Below, one piece after another: positions 34,146 to 42,450 of a stretch of 64,000 nucleotides of DNA (position 1 is its first letter; each line of letters starts with the position of its first letter). The notes under the pieces were generated by a model. The model was given only the letters and a program-made list of their open reading frames with translations, had not been told where the DNA came from and made no database searches. The stretch is from Actinomadura oligospora ATCC 43269 (GTDB taxonomy: Bacteria > Actinomycetota > Actinomycetes > Streptosporangiales > Streptosporangiaceae): NCBI RefSeq assembly GCF_000518265.1, contig NZ_KI912410.1:600774-664773 (forward strand). The letters are read 5' to 3'. Position numbers and translations under genes: made by a program.

Positions 34146-34592
34146 ATGTTGACGATCGAGCGCGCCCTGGTTGACAAGATCGTCGCGCACGCGCGCGCGG
34201 ACCACCCGGACGAGGCGTGCGGCGTGGTCGCCGGCCCCGCCGGGTCGGACCGTCCGGCCAGGTTCGTCGCCATGACCAACGCCGAGCGCTCGCCGACCTT
34301 CTACCGCTTCGACTCGATGGAGCAGCTCAGGGTCTGGCGGGAGATGGACGACCGCGACGAGGAACCCGTCGTGATCTACCACTCCCACACCGCCACCGAG
34401 GCCTACCCCTCGCGCACCGACGTGTCCTACGCCTCCGAGCCGAACGCCCACTACGTGCTCGTGTCCACCCGGGACGCCGAGGACGTGGAGTTCCGCTCGT
34501 ACCGCATCGTGGACGGCGTGGTGACCGAGGAGGAGGTCACCGTGGTGGAGAGCGACTCCGCCGAGGGCCGCCAGGCCACCGAGAGCCACTGA
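34146..34592 (+). CDS. mec: JAMM-family metallohydrolase Mec (CysO-cysteine peptidase)
   Basis: 148 residues of the Mov34/MPN fold. Zinc and catalytic residues are E23 (HPDEACGVV), H79 and H81 (YHSHT) and D92 (SRTD). In M. tuberculosis, Mec (Rv1334) releases cysteine from the CysO-cysteine adduct made by CysM. Here cysO and cysM follow at 34844 and 35133, which fixes the role by context. A spacer of about 250 bp with a short open frame separates mec and cysO. Confidence 0.93.
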   Translation: MLTIERALVDKIVAHARADHPDEACGVVAGPAGSDRPARFVAMTNAERSPTFYRFDSMEQLRVWREMDDRDEEPVVIYHSHTATEAYPSRTDVSYASEPNAHYVLVSTRDAEDVEFRSYRIVDGVVTEEEVTVVESDSAEGRQATESH

Positions 34593-34638
34593 CGGCCACC
34601 GAGAGCCATCAGGCCCCGGAGAGCTACCAACAGGTAAA

Positions 34639-34773
34639 ATGAGCGCTATGTGGACGACGAGCCTCCCCCGGACCGGGGACGGCGCGGTGCCCCCCGTGCA
34701 GAGCTTTCTGTTCGGGCACTCGCGCGCCGAGGTCGTCTACGACTGTCCGCCCTCGCATCTCCTCCCCGAATGA
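34639..34773 (+). CDS. Possible small protein between mec and cysO
   Basis: An open frame of 44 codons (MSAMWTTSLPRTGDGAVPPV..., ending SHLLPE) occupies most of the mec-cysO gap. The C-terminal segment QSFLFGHSRAEVVYDCPPS has a balanced, protein-like composition and one Cys. The ribosome-binding site is weak (CAGGT). It could be a true small protein or an upstream frame affecting cysO translation. I do not recognise homologues. Confidence 0.35.
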   Translation: MSAMWTTSLPRTGDGAVPPVQSFLFGHSRAEVVYDCPPSHLLPE

Positions 34774-34843
34774 CCCAGCGCCCCGTCCGGCCGTCCTGCC
34801 GCGCGACGGGGTCCGCCAAGCACGACACAAGGAGACTTTCGCG

Positions 34844-35116
34844 ATGGCGATCGAGGTTCGGATTCCCACCATCCTCCGCACCCTCACCGACGGCTCGAAG
34901 GCCGTCGAGGGCAAGGGCGGCACGCTCGACGAGCTGTTCAGCGACCTGGACGCCCGCCACCCCGGCCTGCGGGCCCGGCTGGTCGAGGGCGGAAAGCTGC
35001 GCAGGTTCGTCAACGTCTACCTGAACGACGAGGACGTGCGCTTCCTCGGCGGGCTCGAGACCGAGGTCTCGGACGGCGACAACGTCACCATCCTGCCGGC
35101 CGTCGCCGGCGGCTGA
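34844..35116 (+). CDS. cysO: Sulfur carrier protein CysO
   Basis: 90 residues of the ubiquitin-like MoaD/ThiS fold ending in the diglycine LPAVAGG, which is activated to a thiocarboxylate. It donates sulfur to O-phosphoserine bound by CysM. AAGGAGA upstream of ATG 34844 is a strong ribosome-binding site. It lies 16 bp before cysM. Confidence 0.94.
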   Translation: MAIEVRIPTILRTLTDGSKAVEGKGGTLDELFSDLDARHPGLRARLVEGGKLRRFVNVYLNDEDVRFLGGLETEVSDGDNVTILPAVAGG

Positions 35117-35132
35117 CCGAAGCGTCCGTGCC

Positions 35133-36080
35133 ATGCGCTTCGACTCGCTGCTCGACTCGCTGGGGCACACGCCGCTCGTCGGCCTGCCCCGGCTGTCGCC
35201 GTCCCCGGACGTCCGCCTCTGGGCGAAACTCGAGGACCGCAACCCGACCGGCTCGGTGAAGGACCGTCCCGCCCTCTGGATGATCACCCAGGCGGAGAAG
35301 GACGGCCTGCTCACCCCGGGTTGCACCGTCCTCGAACCGACGTCCGGCAACACCGGCATCTCGCTCGCCATGGCCGCGCGGCTGCGCGGCTACCGGATGA
35401 TCTGCGTGATGCCGGAGAACACCTCCGAGGAGCGCCGCCAGATCCTGCGGATGTGGGGCGCGGAGATCATTCCGTCCCCGGCCGCCGGGGGGTCCAACGA
35501 GGCCGTCCGCGTGGCGAAGGGTCTCGCCGCCGAGCACCCCGACTGGGTCATGCTCTACCAGTACGGCAACGAGGCCAACGCCCGCGCCCACTACGAGACG
35601 ACGGGCCCGGAGATCCTGGCCGACCTGCCGTCGGTGACCCACTTCGTCGCCGGACTCGGCACCACCGGAACCCTCATGGGCGTCGGCCGCTACCTGCGCG
35701 AACGCGTCCCGGACGTCAAGATCGTCGCCGCCGAGCCCCGGTACGGCGAACTGGTCTACGGCCTGCGCAACATCGACGAGGGCTTCGTGCCCGAGCTGTA
35801 CGACGAGTCCGTCCTGACCACCCGCTTCTCGGTCGGCTCGGCGGACGCCCTGCGCCGCACCCGGGAGCTGCTCGACCAGGAGGGCATCTTCGCCGGCCTG
35901 TCCACCGGCGGCGCCCTGCACGCCGCCCTGGGAATGGCCCGCAAGGCGGTCAGGGCGGGCGAGCGGGCCGACATCGCCTTCATCGTCGCCGACGGCGGCT
36001 GGAAGTACCTGTCGACGGGCGCCTACGAGGGCACGCTGGAGGAGGCCGAATCCCGCCTGGAGGGGCAACTCTGGGCCTAG
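35133..36080 (+). CDS. cysM: O-phosphoserine sulfhydrylase CysM
   Basis: 315 residues. The PLP lysine is K43 (NPTGSVKDRPA), with the PTSGNTGISLA loop and the GLGTTGTLMGVGRYL phosphate-binding loop. It follows cysO directly, so it should use the CysO thiocarboxylate and O-phosphoserine as in M. tuberculosis Rv1336, a cysteine route that resists oxidation. A hairpin terminator follows the stop codon. Confidence 0.94.
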   Translation: MRFDSLLDSLGHTPLVGLPRLSPSPDVRLWAKLEDRNPTGSVKDRPALWMITQAEKDGLLTPGCTVLEPTSGNTGISLAMAARLRGYRMICVMPENTSEERRQILRMWGAEIIPSPAAGGSNEAVRVAKGLAAEHPDWVMLYQYGNEANARAHYETTGPEILADLPSVTHFVAGLGTTGTLMGVGRYLRERVPDVKIVAAEPRYGELVYGLRNIDEGFVPELYDESVLTTRFSVGSADALRRTRELLDQEGIFAGLSTGGALHAALGMARKAVRAGERADIAFIVADGGWKYLSTGAYEGTLEEAESRLEGQLWA

Positions 36081-36094
36081 ACCCCGATCCGCGC

Positions 36095-36126
36095 ATCGCC
36101 GCCGACAGCCGGACATCGGCGGCGAT
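36095..36126. terminator. Terminator after cysM
   Basis: Perfect 11-bp arms ATCGCCGCCGA (36095-36105) and TCGGCGGCGAT (36116-36126) with a 10-base loop begin 14 bp beyond the cysM stop codon. No T-run follows. Confidence 0.75.
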
Positions 36127-36159
36127 CCGCCCTGGTGGGGGCGGGATTCACCGACGTCG

Positions 36160-36205
36160 GAAGTGGAGTTCGGGCGGCCGACGCGCCGTCCGAACTCCAT
36201 ACTTC
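36160..36205. other. Inverted repeat in the cysM-thioesterase spacer
   Basis: GAAGTGGAGTTCGG (36160-36173) is complementary to CCGAACTCC and then ACTTC (36190-36205) with a two-base bulge. It could be an operator for a regulator of the downstream thioesterase-like gene or a second terminator. The remaining spacer to 36403 shows no gene. Confidence 0.45.
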
Positions 36206-36403
36206 TGTGTGTGCGGGCGGGCTAGTCGCGACCGGCACGTCCGGGGCATCGGGCCTGGTCCGGACGGGGTGCTTCCGGGTCAAGCGGAGTGGACCGGGAC
36301 GGCCGGGCGCGGGTGGTTCCCAGGGAGCGGGCGCACGGCGCGCGTCCTGGATCTGTACGCTCGTTCTCGAACGTGGTTCTAGAAGGCCCCCGGGAGGACG
36401 CGG

Positions 36404-37246
36404 ATGAGCAGGTTCGGGGACGCGACGGCGGTGAAACGGCTCGCCGCGGACCGGTACCGGGTCGAACTGGACGAGGGCTTCGGCTTCGCCCAGGCGCTCA
36501 ACGGCGGCTACCTCATGGCCGTGCTCGGCCGCGCCGCCGTCGAGGCGTCCTCGCACGCCCACCCCGTCTCCACCGCCGCGTCCTTCCTGCGCGTGGCGAA
36601 GCCGGGCCCGGCCGAGATCCTCGTGGAGCGCCGCAAGGGCGGCCGGACGACCGAGATGTCCCGCGTCACCCTCCTCCAGGACGACGCGCCCATCGTGGAC
36701 GCCCTGATCACCACCGCCACCCTCGACCCGTCCACCGAGCCCGTCTGGGAGGGCCCCCACCCGGTCCCCGCCCTACCGCCGGTCGAGTCGTGCTCGAGCA
36801 TGGACCACCCTCCGCAGGGCATCGGCCCGAAGAACCGGCCCTCGGACGGCGGATCCGGGGAGCGCGCCGACCGGGGTTTCGCCGACCGCGTGGACATGCG
36901 CTTCGACCCGTCCACGGTGGGCTGGCTGGACGGACGTCCCAGCGGACGCCTCGAGGGCCGCGCCTGGTTCCGCCTGCGCTGCGGCTACGAGCCGGACGCG
37001 TTCTCCCTGGCCCTCGCCGTGGACGCCCTCCCGCCCGTCGCCCTCAACGTGGACGCCAGGGGCTGGTCCCCGACCGTGGAGCTGACCTGGCACCTCCGCG
37101 CCGTCCCGGCCCCGGGCTGGCTGGCCGTCCTCGGCTCCGGCCGTCTCTCCGCGGGCGGCTGGTTCGACGAGGAGGTCGAGATCTGGGACTCCGCCGGCCG
37201 CATGGTCGCCCAGTCCCGCCAGCTCGCCCGTACCGGCCGGGCCTGA
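36404..37246 (+). CDS. Acyl-CoA thioesterase family protein (double hot-dog)
   Basis: 280 residues. The N-terminal hot-dog half has FGFAQALNGGYLMAVLGRAA and TAASFLRVAKPGPAEILVERR. The C-terminal half repeats the fold (GWLDGRPSGRLEGRAWFRL, VELTWHLRAVPAPGWLAVL). This resembles TesB-like or DUF4442-type thioesterases. The substrate is unknown. It occupies the position taken by a rhomboid-protease gene in the M. tuberculosis version of this block. Confidence 0.85.
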   Translation: MSRFGDATAVKRLAADRYRVELDEGFGFAQALNGGYLMAVLGRAAVEASSHAHPVSTAASFLRVAKPGPAEILVERRKGGRTTEMSRVTLLQDDAPIVDALITTATLDPSTEPVWEGPHPVPALPPVESCSSMDHPPQGIGPKNRPSDGGSGERADRGFADRVDMRFDPSTVGWLDGRPSGRLEGRAWFRLRCGYEPDAFSLALAVDALPPVALNVDARGWSPTVELTWHLRAVPAPGWLAVLGSGRLSAGGWFDEEVEIWDSAGRMVAQSRQLARTGRA

Positions 37247-37408
37247 CCCCGCCCAAGGGCCCCGGCTCCGCCGTGCCGGCCGGGTGAGCCTTCCCCGACC
37301 CGCCCGGGGAACGCCGGACGTGACGTGGCGAACGCTGTGATGTCGGACGCTGTGATGTCGGCCGCATGACGGCCGAGTTACGGCCGCGAGCACTTAGCCT
37401 TGGGGACC

Positions 37409-38284
37409 ATGTCAGACGCGCCCATCGGGATCTTCGACAGCGGCTTCGGCGGGCTCACGGTGGCCCGCGCCATCCTGGACCAGTTGCCGAACGAGCCCGT
37501 CCTCTACCTCGGCGACTCGGCGCGCCAGCCGTACGGCGAGCGGTCCATCGCCGAGGTCCGGGCGTTCTCCCTGGAGATGCTCGACCGGCTGGTGGACGAG
37601 GGCGTCAAGGTGCTGGTGATCGCGTGCAACAGCGCGTCCGCGTCGGTGCTCGCCGACGCCCGTGAGCGCTACGACGTCCCGGTGGTCGAGGTGATCCGCC
37701 CGGCGGTGCGGCGCGCCGCGGCGGCCACCCGCAACGGACGCGTCGGGCTGATCGCCACCCGAGCCACGGTGACGAGCCGCGCCTACGAGGACGCGTTCGC
37801 CGCCGCCCCGCACATCGACCTCGTCAGCGCCGCGTGCCCCCGGTTCGTCCCGCTGGTGGAGGCCGGAGTGACGATGGGTGACGAGGTTCTCACCCTCGCC
37901 CGCGAGTACCTTCAGCCCATCATGGACGCGGGGTGCGACTCCCTCATCCTCGGTTGCACGCATTACCCGCTCCTGGCCGGAGTTGTCTCGTATGTCGTCG
38001 GGGACGGGGTCACACTGGTCTCAAGCGCCGACGAGACCGCCAAGGACGTGTACCGCGTGCTGCACGATCGGGGACTGGCCCGCCAGGAAGGGGCCGGACG
38101 TCCGGAGCACCGCTTCCGGGCCACCGGCGACCCCGACGTGTTCGCCACTCTGGGCCGCCGCTTCCTCGGGCCGGAGATCGGCGCGGTGCAGACCGTCCGC
38201 GCCGGCGACGCCGAGGCGGTGCGGGACGTGGCCGCGCAAGTGATCGAGGGCATGGACGCTGACATGGACGTCCTGACCTACTGA
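37409..38284 (+). CDS. murI: Glutamate racemase
   Basis: 291 residues (MSDAPIGIFDSGFGGLTVARAIL). The catalytic cysteines are in VIACNSASAS and LILGCTHYPLL. It makes D-glutamate for peptidoglycan. ATG 37409 is the family start; TTG 37400 is less likely. It lies in the same order as in other actinobacteria, ahead of the metallo-beta-lactamase-fold gene and rph. Confidence 0.95.
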   Translation: MSDAPIGIFDSGFGGLTVARAILDQLPNEPVLYLGDSARQPYGERSIAEVRAFSLEMLDRLVDEGVKVLVIACNSASASVLADARERYDVPVVEVIRPAVRRAAAATRNGRVGLIATRATVTSRAYEDAFAAAPHIDLVSAACPRFVPLVEAGVTMGDEVLTLAREYLQPIMDAGCDSLILGCTHYPLLAGVVSYVVGDGVTLVSSADETAKDVYRVLHDRGLARQEGAGRPEHRFRATGDPDVFATLGRRFLGPEIGAVQTVRAGDAEAVRDVAAQVIEGMDADMDVLTY

Positions 38285-38334
38285 AGCCCCTGGAGGGGTA
38301 CGGATTCCTCGGGAAGACACAAGGAGGAGTGAGC

Positions 38335-39084
38335 GTGCGGGTCACTGTGATCGGCTGCTCGGGCAGCTTTCCGGGGCCGGAGAGCCCGGCGTCCTGTTAC
38401 CTGGTGGAGGCGGACGGGTTCGCCATGCTGCTGGAGCTCGGCAGCGGCGCCCTCGGCGTCCTGCAGCGGTTCCATTCGCCGTACGAGATCGACGCGGTGC
38501 TGCTCTCCCATCTGCATCCCGATCACTGCATGGACATGTGCGGCTTCTACGTGGCCCGCAACTACAACCCCGACGGCCGCTCGCCCCGCATCCCCGTCTA
38601 CGGCCCCGCCGACACCGGACGGCAGATGTCCCGCGCCTACGGCCTGCCGTCCGACGACGGCATGGACGAGGCGTTCGAGTTCCGCCCGCTTCCCGGCGGC
38701 GCCTGGGAGATCGGCCCGTTCACCGTCACCGCCGTCCAGACCCCGCACCCGGTCGAGGCGTACGCCTTCCGCATCGAGGCGGGCGGACGCGTCCTCGCCT
38801 ACTCCGGTGACACCGGCGAGTCCGCCGACCTGGTGGAACTCGCCCGCGGCGCCGACCTGTTCCTCTGCGAGGCGTCGTTCCTGGACGCGCCGAACCTGCC
38901 GCCCGACCTCCACCTGACCGCCCGCGAGGCCGGCGAGCACGCCACGCGCGCCGGAGCCGGACGCCTCGTCCTCACCCACCTCGTCCCCTGGAACGACGCC
39001 AACGACTCCCTGGCCGAGGCCAAGGCCAGCGGCTTCGGCGGCCCCATTGAACTCGCCCACGTCGGCGCCACCTACGACGTCTGA
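38335..39084 (+). CDS. MBL-fold phosphodiesterase (Rv1339-like)
   Basis: 249 residues starting at GTG 38335, with AAGGAGG seven bases upstream. Metal-binding motifs are HLHPDHCMDM, TPHPVEAY, YSGDTGES and the C-terminal LTHLVP. The M. tuberculosis orthologue Rv1339, in the same gene order, has been reported as an atypical class II cyclic-AMP phosphodiesterase, so a similar activity is likely here. The enzyme is cytosolic. Confidence 0.88.
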   Translation: MRVTVIGCSGSFPGPESPASCYLVEADGFAMLLELGSGALGVLQRFHSPYEIDAVLLSHLHPDHCMDMCGFYVARNYNPDGRSPRIPVYGPADTGRQMSRAYGLPSDDGMDEAFEFRPLPGGAWEIGPFTVTAVQTPHPVEAYAFRIEAGGRVLAYSGDTGESADLVELARGADLFLCEASFLDAPNLPPDLHLTAREAGEHATRAGAGRLVLTHLVPWNDANDSLAEAKASGFGGPIELAHVGATYDV

Positions 39085-39203
39085 CCCACCGCGCGCCCAC
39101 ACCGCCCACGGGCCTCTGCCTGCGTGTTCGGAGGGCCGGGGCGTCGCCGGGACGGCGGGAGCGGGGGCGTGCGCGGTCGGGCGAGGGCACTAGGGTGGTG
39201 GGC

Positions 39204-39923
39204 ATGGCACGTCCTGACGACCGCGCGGCAGACCAGCTCCGAACCGTTCGCATCCAGCGCGACTGGCTCGATCACGCCGAGGGCTCGGTGCTGGTCGAGT
39301 TCGGCGCGACCCGGGTGCTCTGCGCGGCGTCAGTCCAGGACTCGGTGCCCCGCTGGCGGCGCGACAGCGGCCTCGGCTGGGTGACCGCCGAGTACGCGAT
39401 GCTGCCGCGCGCCACGCACACGCGCAGCGACCGCGAGTCGGTCAAGGGACGGCTCGGCGGCCGGACGCAGGAGATCTCCCGCCTGATCGGACGGTCCATC
39501 CGGGCCTGCATCGACTTCAAGGCGCTCGGCGAGAACACCGTCCAGCTCGACTGCGACGTCCTCCAGGCGGACGGCGGCACCCGCACGGCCGCGATCACCG
39601 GCGCGTACGTCGCCCTCGCCGACGCCGTCTCGTGGATGCGCGAGCGCGGACTGCTCAAGGGCGACCCGCTGGTCACGTCCGTGGCCGCGGTCAGCGTCGG
39701 CGTGATCGACGGCGAGGCGCGGCTCGACCTCGAGTACACCGAGGACGTCCGCGCCGAGACCGACATGAACGTCGTCTGCACCGGCGACGGCCGGTTCGTC
39801 GAGGTCCAGGGCACCGCCGAGGGCGCGCCGTTCGACCGCGCCGAGCTGGACGCGCTGCTCGACCTCGCCGCGGGCGGCTGCGCCGAGCTGACCCGCCTCC
39901 AGGCCGAGGCGCTCGGCCGATGA
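39204..39923 (+). CDS. rph: Ribonuclease PH
   Basis: 239 residues. Family motifs include ATRVLCAASVQ, GLGWVTAEYAMLPRATHTRS and SDRESVKGRLGGRTQEISRLIGRS, and the active-site Asp region DLEYTEDVRAETDMNVV. It trims tRNA 3' ends by phosphorolysis. Its stop overlaps the rdgB start (ATGA). Confidence 0.95.
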   Translation: MARPDDRAADQLRTVRIQRDWLDHAEGSVLVEFGATRVLCAASVQDSVPRWRRDSGLGWVTAEYAMLPRATHTRSDRESVKGRLGGRTQEISRLIGRSIRACIDFKALGENTVQLDCDVLQADGGTRTAAITGAYVALADAVSWMRERGLLKGDPLVTSVAAVSVGVIDGEARLDLEYTEDVRAETDMNVVCTGDGRFVEVQGTAEGAPFDRAELDALLDLAAGGCAELTRLQAEALGR

Positions 39924-40528
39924 GCCGGGTCGTCCTCGCCACCCGCAACCAGGGCAAGATCGGCGAGCTGCGCCGGATCCTCGACGGGATCGAGGTGATC
40001 GGCCTCGACGCCTACCCGGACGCCCCCGACGTCCCCGAGACCGAGCTGACCTTCGCCGGGAACGCCCTGCTCAAGGCCCGCGCGATCGCCGCGCACACCG
40101 GCCTGCCCGCCGTCTCCGACGACTCCGGCCTCTGCGTGGACGCCCTGAGCGGCATGCCCGGCGTCCTGTCCGCCCGCTGGTCCGGACGCTTCGGCGAGAA
40201 GACCGGCGACAAGGACCGCGCCAACCTCGACCTCGTCCTCGACCAGCTCGCCGACGTCCACGACGACGCCCGCGGCGCGCACTTCTTCTGCGCCGCCGCC
40301 CTCGTCGTCCCCGGCCACGCCGAGCATGTCGTGGACGGCCGCATGCACGGCACGATCCTCCGCGAGCCGCGCGGCACCGGCGGGTTCGGCTACGACCCCA
40401 TCTTCCTCCCGGACGGCGAGACCCGCTCCAGCGCGGAACTCACCCCCGCCGAGAAGGACGCCATCAGCCACCGCGGCCGCGCCTTCCGCGCCCTCGCCGA
40501 GATCCTCCCGCGCGCCCTCTCCGCCTGA
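39920..40528 (+). CDS. rdgB: XTP/dITP diphosphatase (RdgB/HAM1)
   Basis: 202 residues with the N-terminal LATRNQGKIGELRRIL, SDDSGLCVDALSGMPGVLSARWSG and GGFGYDPIFLPDG motifs of the family. It removes non-canonical purine nucleotides (XTP, ITP, dITP) from the pool. It is translationally coupled to rph. Confidence 0.95.
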   Translation: MSRVVLATRNQGKIGELRRILDGIEVIGLDAYPDAPDVPETELTFAGNALLKARAIAAHTGLPAVSDDSGLCVDALSGMPGVLSARWSGRFGEKTGDKDRANLDLVLDQLADVHDDARGAHFFCAAALVVPGHAEHVVDGRMHGTILREPRGTGGFGYDPIFLPDGETRSSAELTPAEKDAISHRGRAFRALAEILPRALSA

Positions 40529-40705
40529 CCCGCTCCCACGCGAGCCCCACCCGCCCGTCCCGCGCGCGGCCCTCTCGGCCTGCCCGTTTTGTCTCGCCCT
40601 GGATACCGGGCTCAACAGATTTCGGAAGAAGTCCGGACTCATGACAACCCGGCGCGGGGGAGCGGGGGTTGTAGGGGATGTAGTTCGACTTCCCCGAGGA
40701 GCAGC

Positions 40706-41311
40706 ATGATCAACATAGCTGGCGGACGGCGTGCGACCGCGGCGATCGTCGCCGGGCTGGGCGGTGCGGGAGTGCTCGCCGCAGGGATCTGGCTGGGCAC
40801 CGGCGCGGACGGCGGCTCGTCGCGGACGGCCACGGTGTCCGCGAACGAGATGGCCCGGACCGGCGCCCCCGCTCCCAAGCCGACGTCCACCGCGCGGCCG
40901 TGCCCCTCGCCCACGAGGCCCGGGCACCTTCCGCCCACGTCGCGTCCGGCACACCCCAAGCCGACGCGTCCCGGACACCACCAGCCGACGCATCCCAAGC
41001 CGACGCGTCCGGCTCCCCGGCCGGTGCCGCCCACGGCGAGCCCCTCACTCCCGGGCCAACCGGTTCCGACCAAGACCCCGACGAGCCGTCCGGTCCCGCC
41101 GACCAAGACGCCGACCAAGCACCCGGTTCCGGTGCCGCCGCCGACGTCACGTCCGGGTGGCGGACCCGTGGACTGCGTGACGCCGACGCCCGCGCCCGTC
41201 CCGCCGAAGACCGGGAAGCCGGGGAAGCCCGCGCCCGTCCCGCCGTCGGACACCCCCGGTGCTCCGGGACGCGGCGTGCCGTCGTACCGGCCGACCCCCG
41301 GCGGGCAGTAG
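40706..41311 (+). CDS. Secreted or membrane-anchored Pro/Thr-rich protein
   Basis: 201 residues. A hydrophobic segment at about 10-32 (TAAIVAGLGGAGVLAAGIWLG) acts as a signal or anchor. The remainder is almost entirely low-complexity Pro, Thr, Lys and Ser with repeated KPTRPG and PVPPTKTPT units, fit for a cell-wall-spanning or O-glycosylated stalk. One Cys (PVDCVTP) is near the C-terminus. GAGGAG supports ATG 40706. It is immediately upstream of the sigma factor gene, so they may be co-transcribed. Confidence 0.7.
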   Translation: MINIAGGRRATAAIVAGLGGAGVLAAGIWLGTGADGGSSRTATVSANEMARTGAPAPKPTSTARPCPSPTRPGHLPPTSRPAHPKPTRPGHHQPTHPKPTRPAPRPVPPTASPSLPGQPVPTKTPTSRPVPPTKTPTKHPVPVPPPTSRPGGGPVDCVTPTPAPVPPKTGKPGKPAPVPPSDTPGAPGRGVPSYRPTPGGQ

Positions 41312-41330
41312 GAGCGCGGCCCTGTCCACG

Positions 41331-41852
41331 TTGAGCACCCAGGAGGCCCGCGGTACGGCGGACACGTTCGAGGAGTTCGTGAACGCCACCGCGGGCCGCC
41401 TGCTGCGCACCGCCGTGTTCCTCGTCTACGACCGGCACCTGGCCGAGGACCTCCTCCAGGTCGCCTACGAACGGGTCGCCAAGCGCTGGCGGCGGCTCGC
41501 GGACGGCGATCCCGAGGCGTACGCCCGGCGCGTCCTGGTCAACCTGGCCATCGACGAGGGCAAACGCCGCTCCCGCCGCCGCGACCTGCCCGCCGGGAGC
41601 GTCGCCGACCTCGACCGCATCGCCGGACGGGACCCGCACCAGGCCCCGACCGGCGACGGCGAACTGGACGAGGCGCTGCGCGCCCTACCCGCCCAGCAGC
41701 GCGCCGTGGTCGTCCTCCGCTACTGGTGCGACCTCGGCGAACGCGAGATCGCCGACGCCCTCGGAATCAGCCGGGGCACCGTCAAGAGCCACACCGCGCG
41801 CGCCATGACGGCGCTGCGCGCGCACGTCCGGGAGGGCCGCACGCATGGATGA
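41331..41852 (+). CDS. SigE-family (ECF-type) RNA polymerase sigma factor
   Basis: About 173 residues. Region 2 reads FEEFVNATAGRLLRTAVFLV and DLLQVAYERVAKRW. Region 4 is ALRALPAQQRAVVVLRYWCDLGEREIADALGISRGTVKSHTARAM. No ATG or GTG fits: TTG 41331 is chosen, and CTG 41322 has the better-spaced AGGAG. It overlaps the downstream membrane protein gene by 8 bp, the usual layout of a sigma factor with its anti-sigma partner. Confidence 0.88.
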   Translation: MSTQEARGTADTFEEFVNATAGRLLRTAVFLVYDRHLAEDLLQVAYERVAKRWRRLADGDPEAYARRVLVNLAIDEGKRRSRRRDLPAGSVADLDRIAGRDPHQAPTGDGELDEALRALPAQQRAVVVLRYWCDLGEREIADALGISRGTVKSHTARAMTALRAHVREGRTHG

Positions 41853-42429
41853 CGAGCTCGGCGCCGCCCTGCGCGACCACTTCGGCCGCGCCGCGGACGA
41901 CATCCAGCCCGACGCCGCACTGCTGCGGCGCCTCCGCGAAACGGCGTCCCCCTCACGCGACCGCGCGCCCTCTCCCCGCCGCGCCCTTTCCCTCCTCCGC
42001 CACCCCACAGCGACAGCACCTTCGCCCCACCCGTCCGGACGCGGCGTTCGGCGGCGCGCGTGGTGGGCCGGCGCCGGCGTCGCGGCGGCGGTCGTGCTCA
42101 TCGCGCTGGTGTTCGTGCTGCGTCCCGGCGTGGAGGAGAAGACGCGTCCGGCCAACCGGGTCGTCCCTCCGGCGTCCACGCCCACGCAACCCGGGCCCGT
42201 GCCCAAGCCGATACCGCCCGGGAAGCCCACGTCCACACCGAAACCGTCGCTCCACCCCACGCCCGGAGCACCGACCGGCGCGGACGGCCCGCCGTCGGCG
42301 CGACCCACCCGAACGCCGTCGATGCGCCCGCCGACGGCTCAGCCGGGCGGACGACCGTCCACCGGATCCAGCGCGCCGGATATTCCGCACGGCATGACAC
42401 CGAGCAGCCACCCCCGGCCCACCCCCTGA
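41845..42429 (+). CDS. Probable anti-sigma partner, single-pass membrane protein
   Basis: 194 residues. The cytosolic N-terminus (MDDELGAALRDHFGRAADDI) is short and acidic. There is one transmembrane helix at about 72-92 (WWAGAGVAAAVVLIALVFVL), then a Pro/Thr-rich exported tail similar in composition to the protein at 40706. No zinc-binding anti-sigma motif is seen, so the anti-sigma role rests on overlap with the sigma gene and topology. Confidence 0.7.
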   Translation: MDDELGAALRDHFGRAADDIQPDAALLRRLRETASPSRDRAPSPRRALSLLRHPTATAPSPHPSGRGVRRRAWWAGAGVAAAVVLIALVFVLRPGVEEKTRPANRVVPPASTPTQPGPVPKPIPPGKPTSTPKPSLHPTPGAPTGADGPPSARPTRTPSMRPPTAQPGGRPSTGSSAPDIPHGMTPSSHPRPTP

Positions 42430-42450
42430 CCGCTCCGGAGGACGGCGGGG

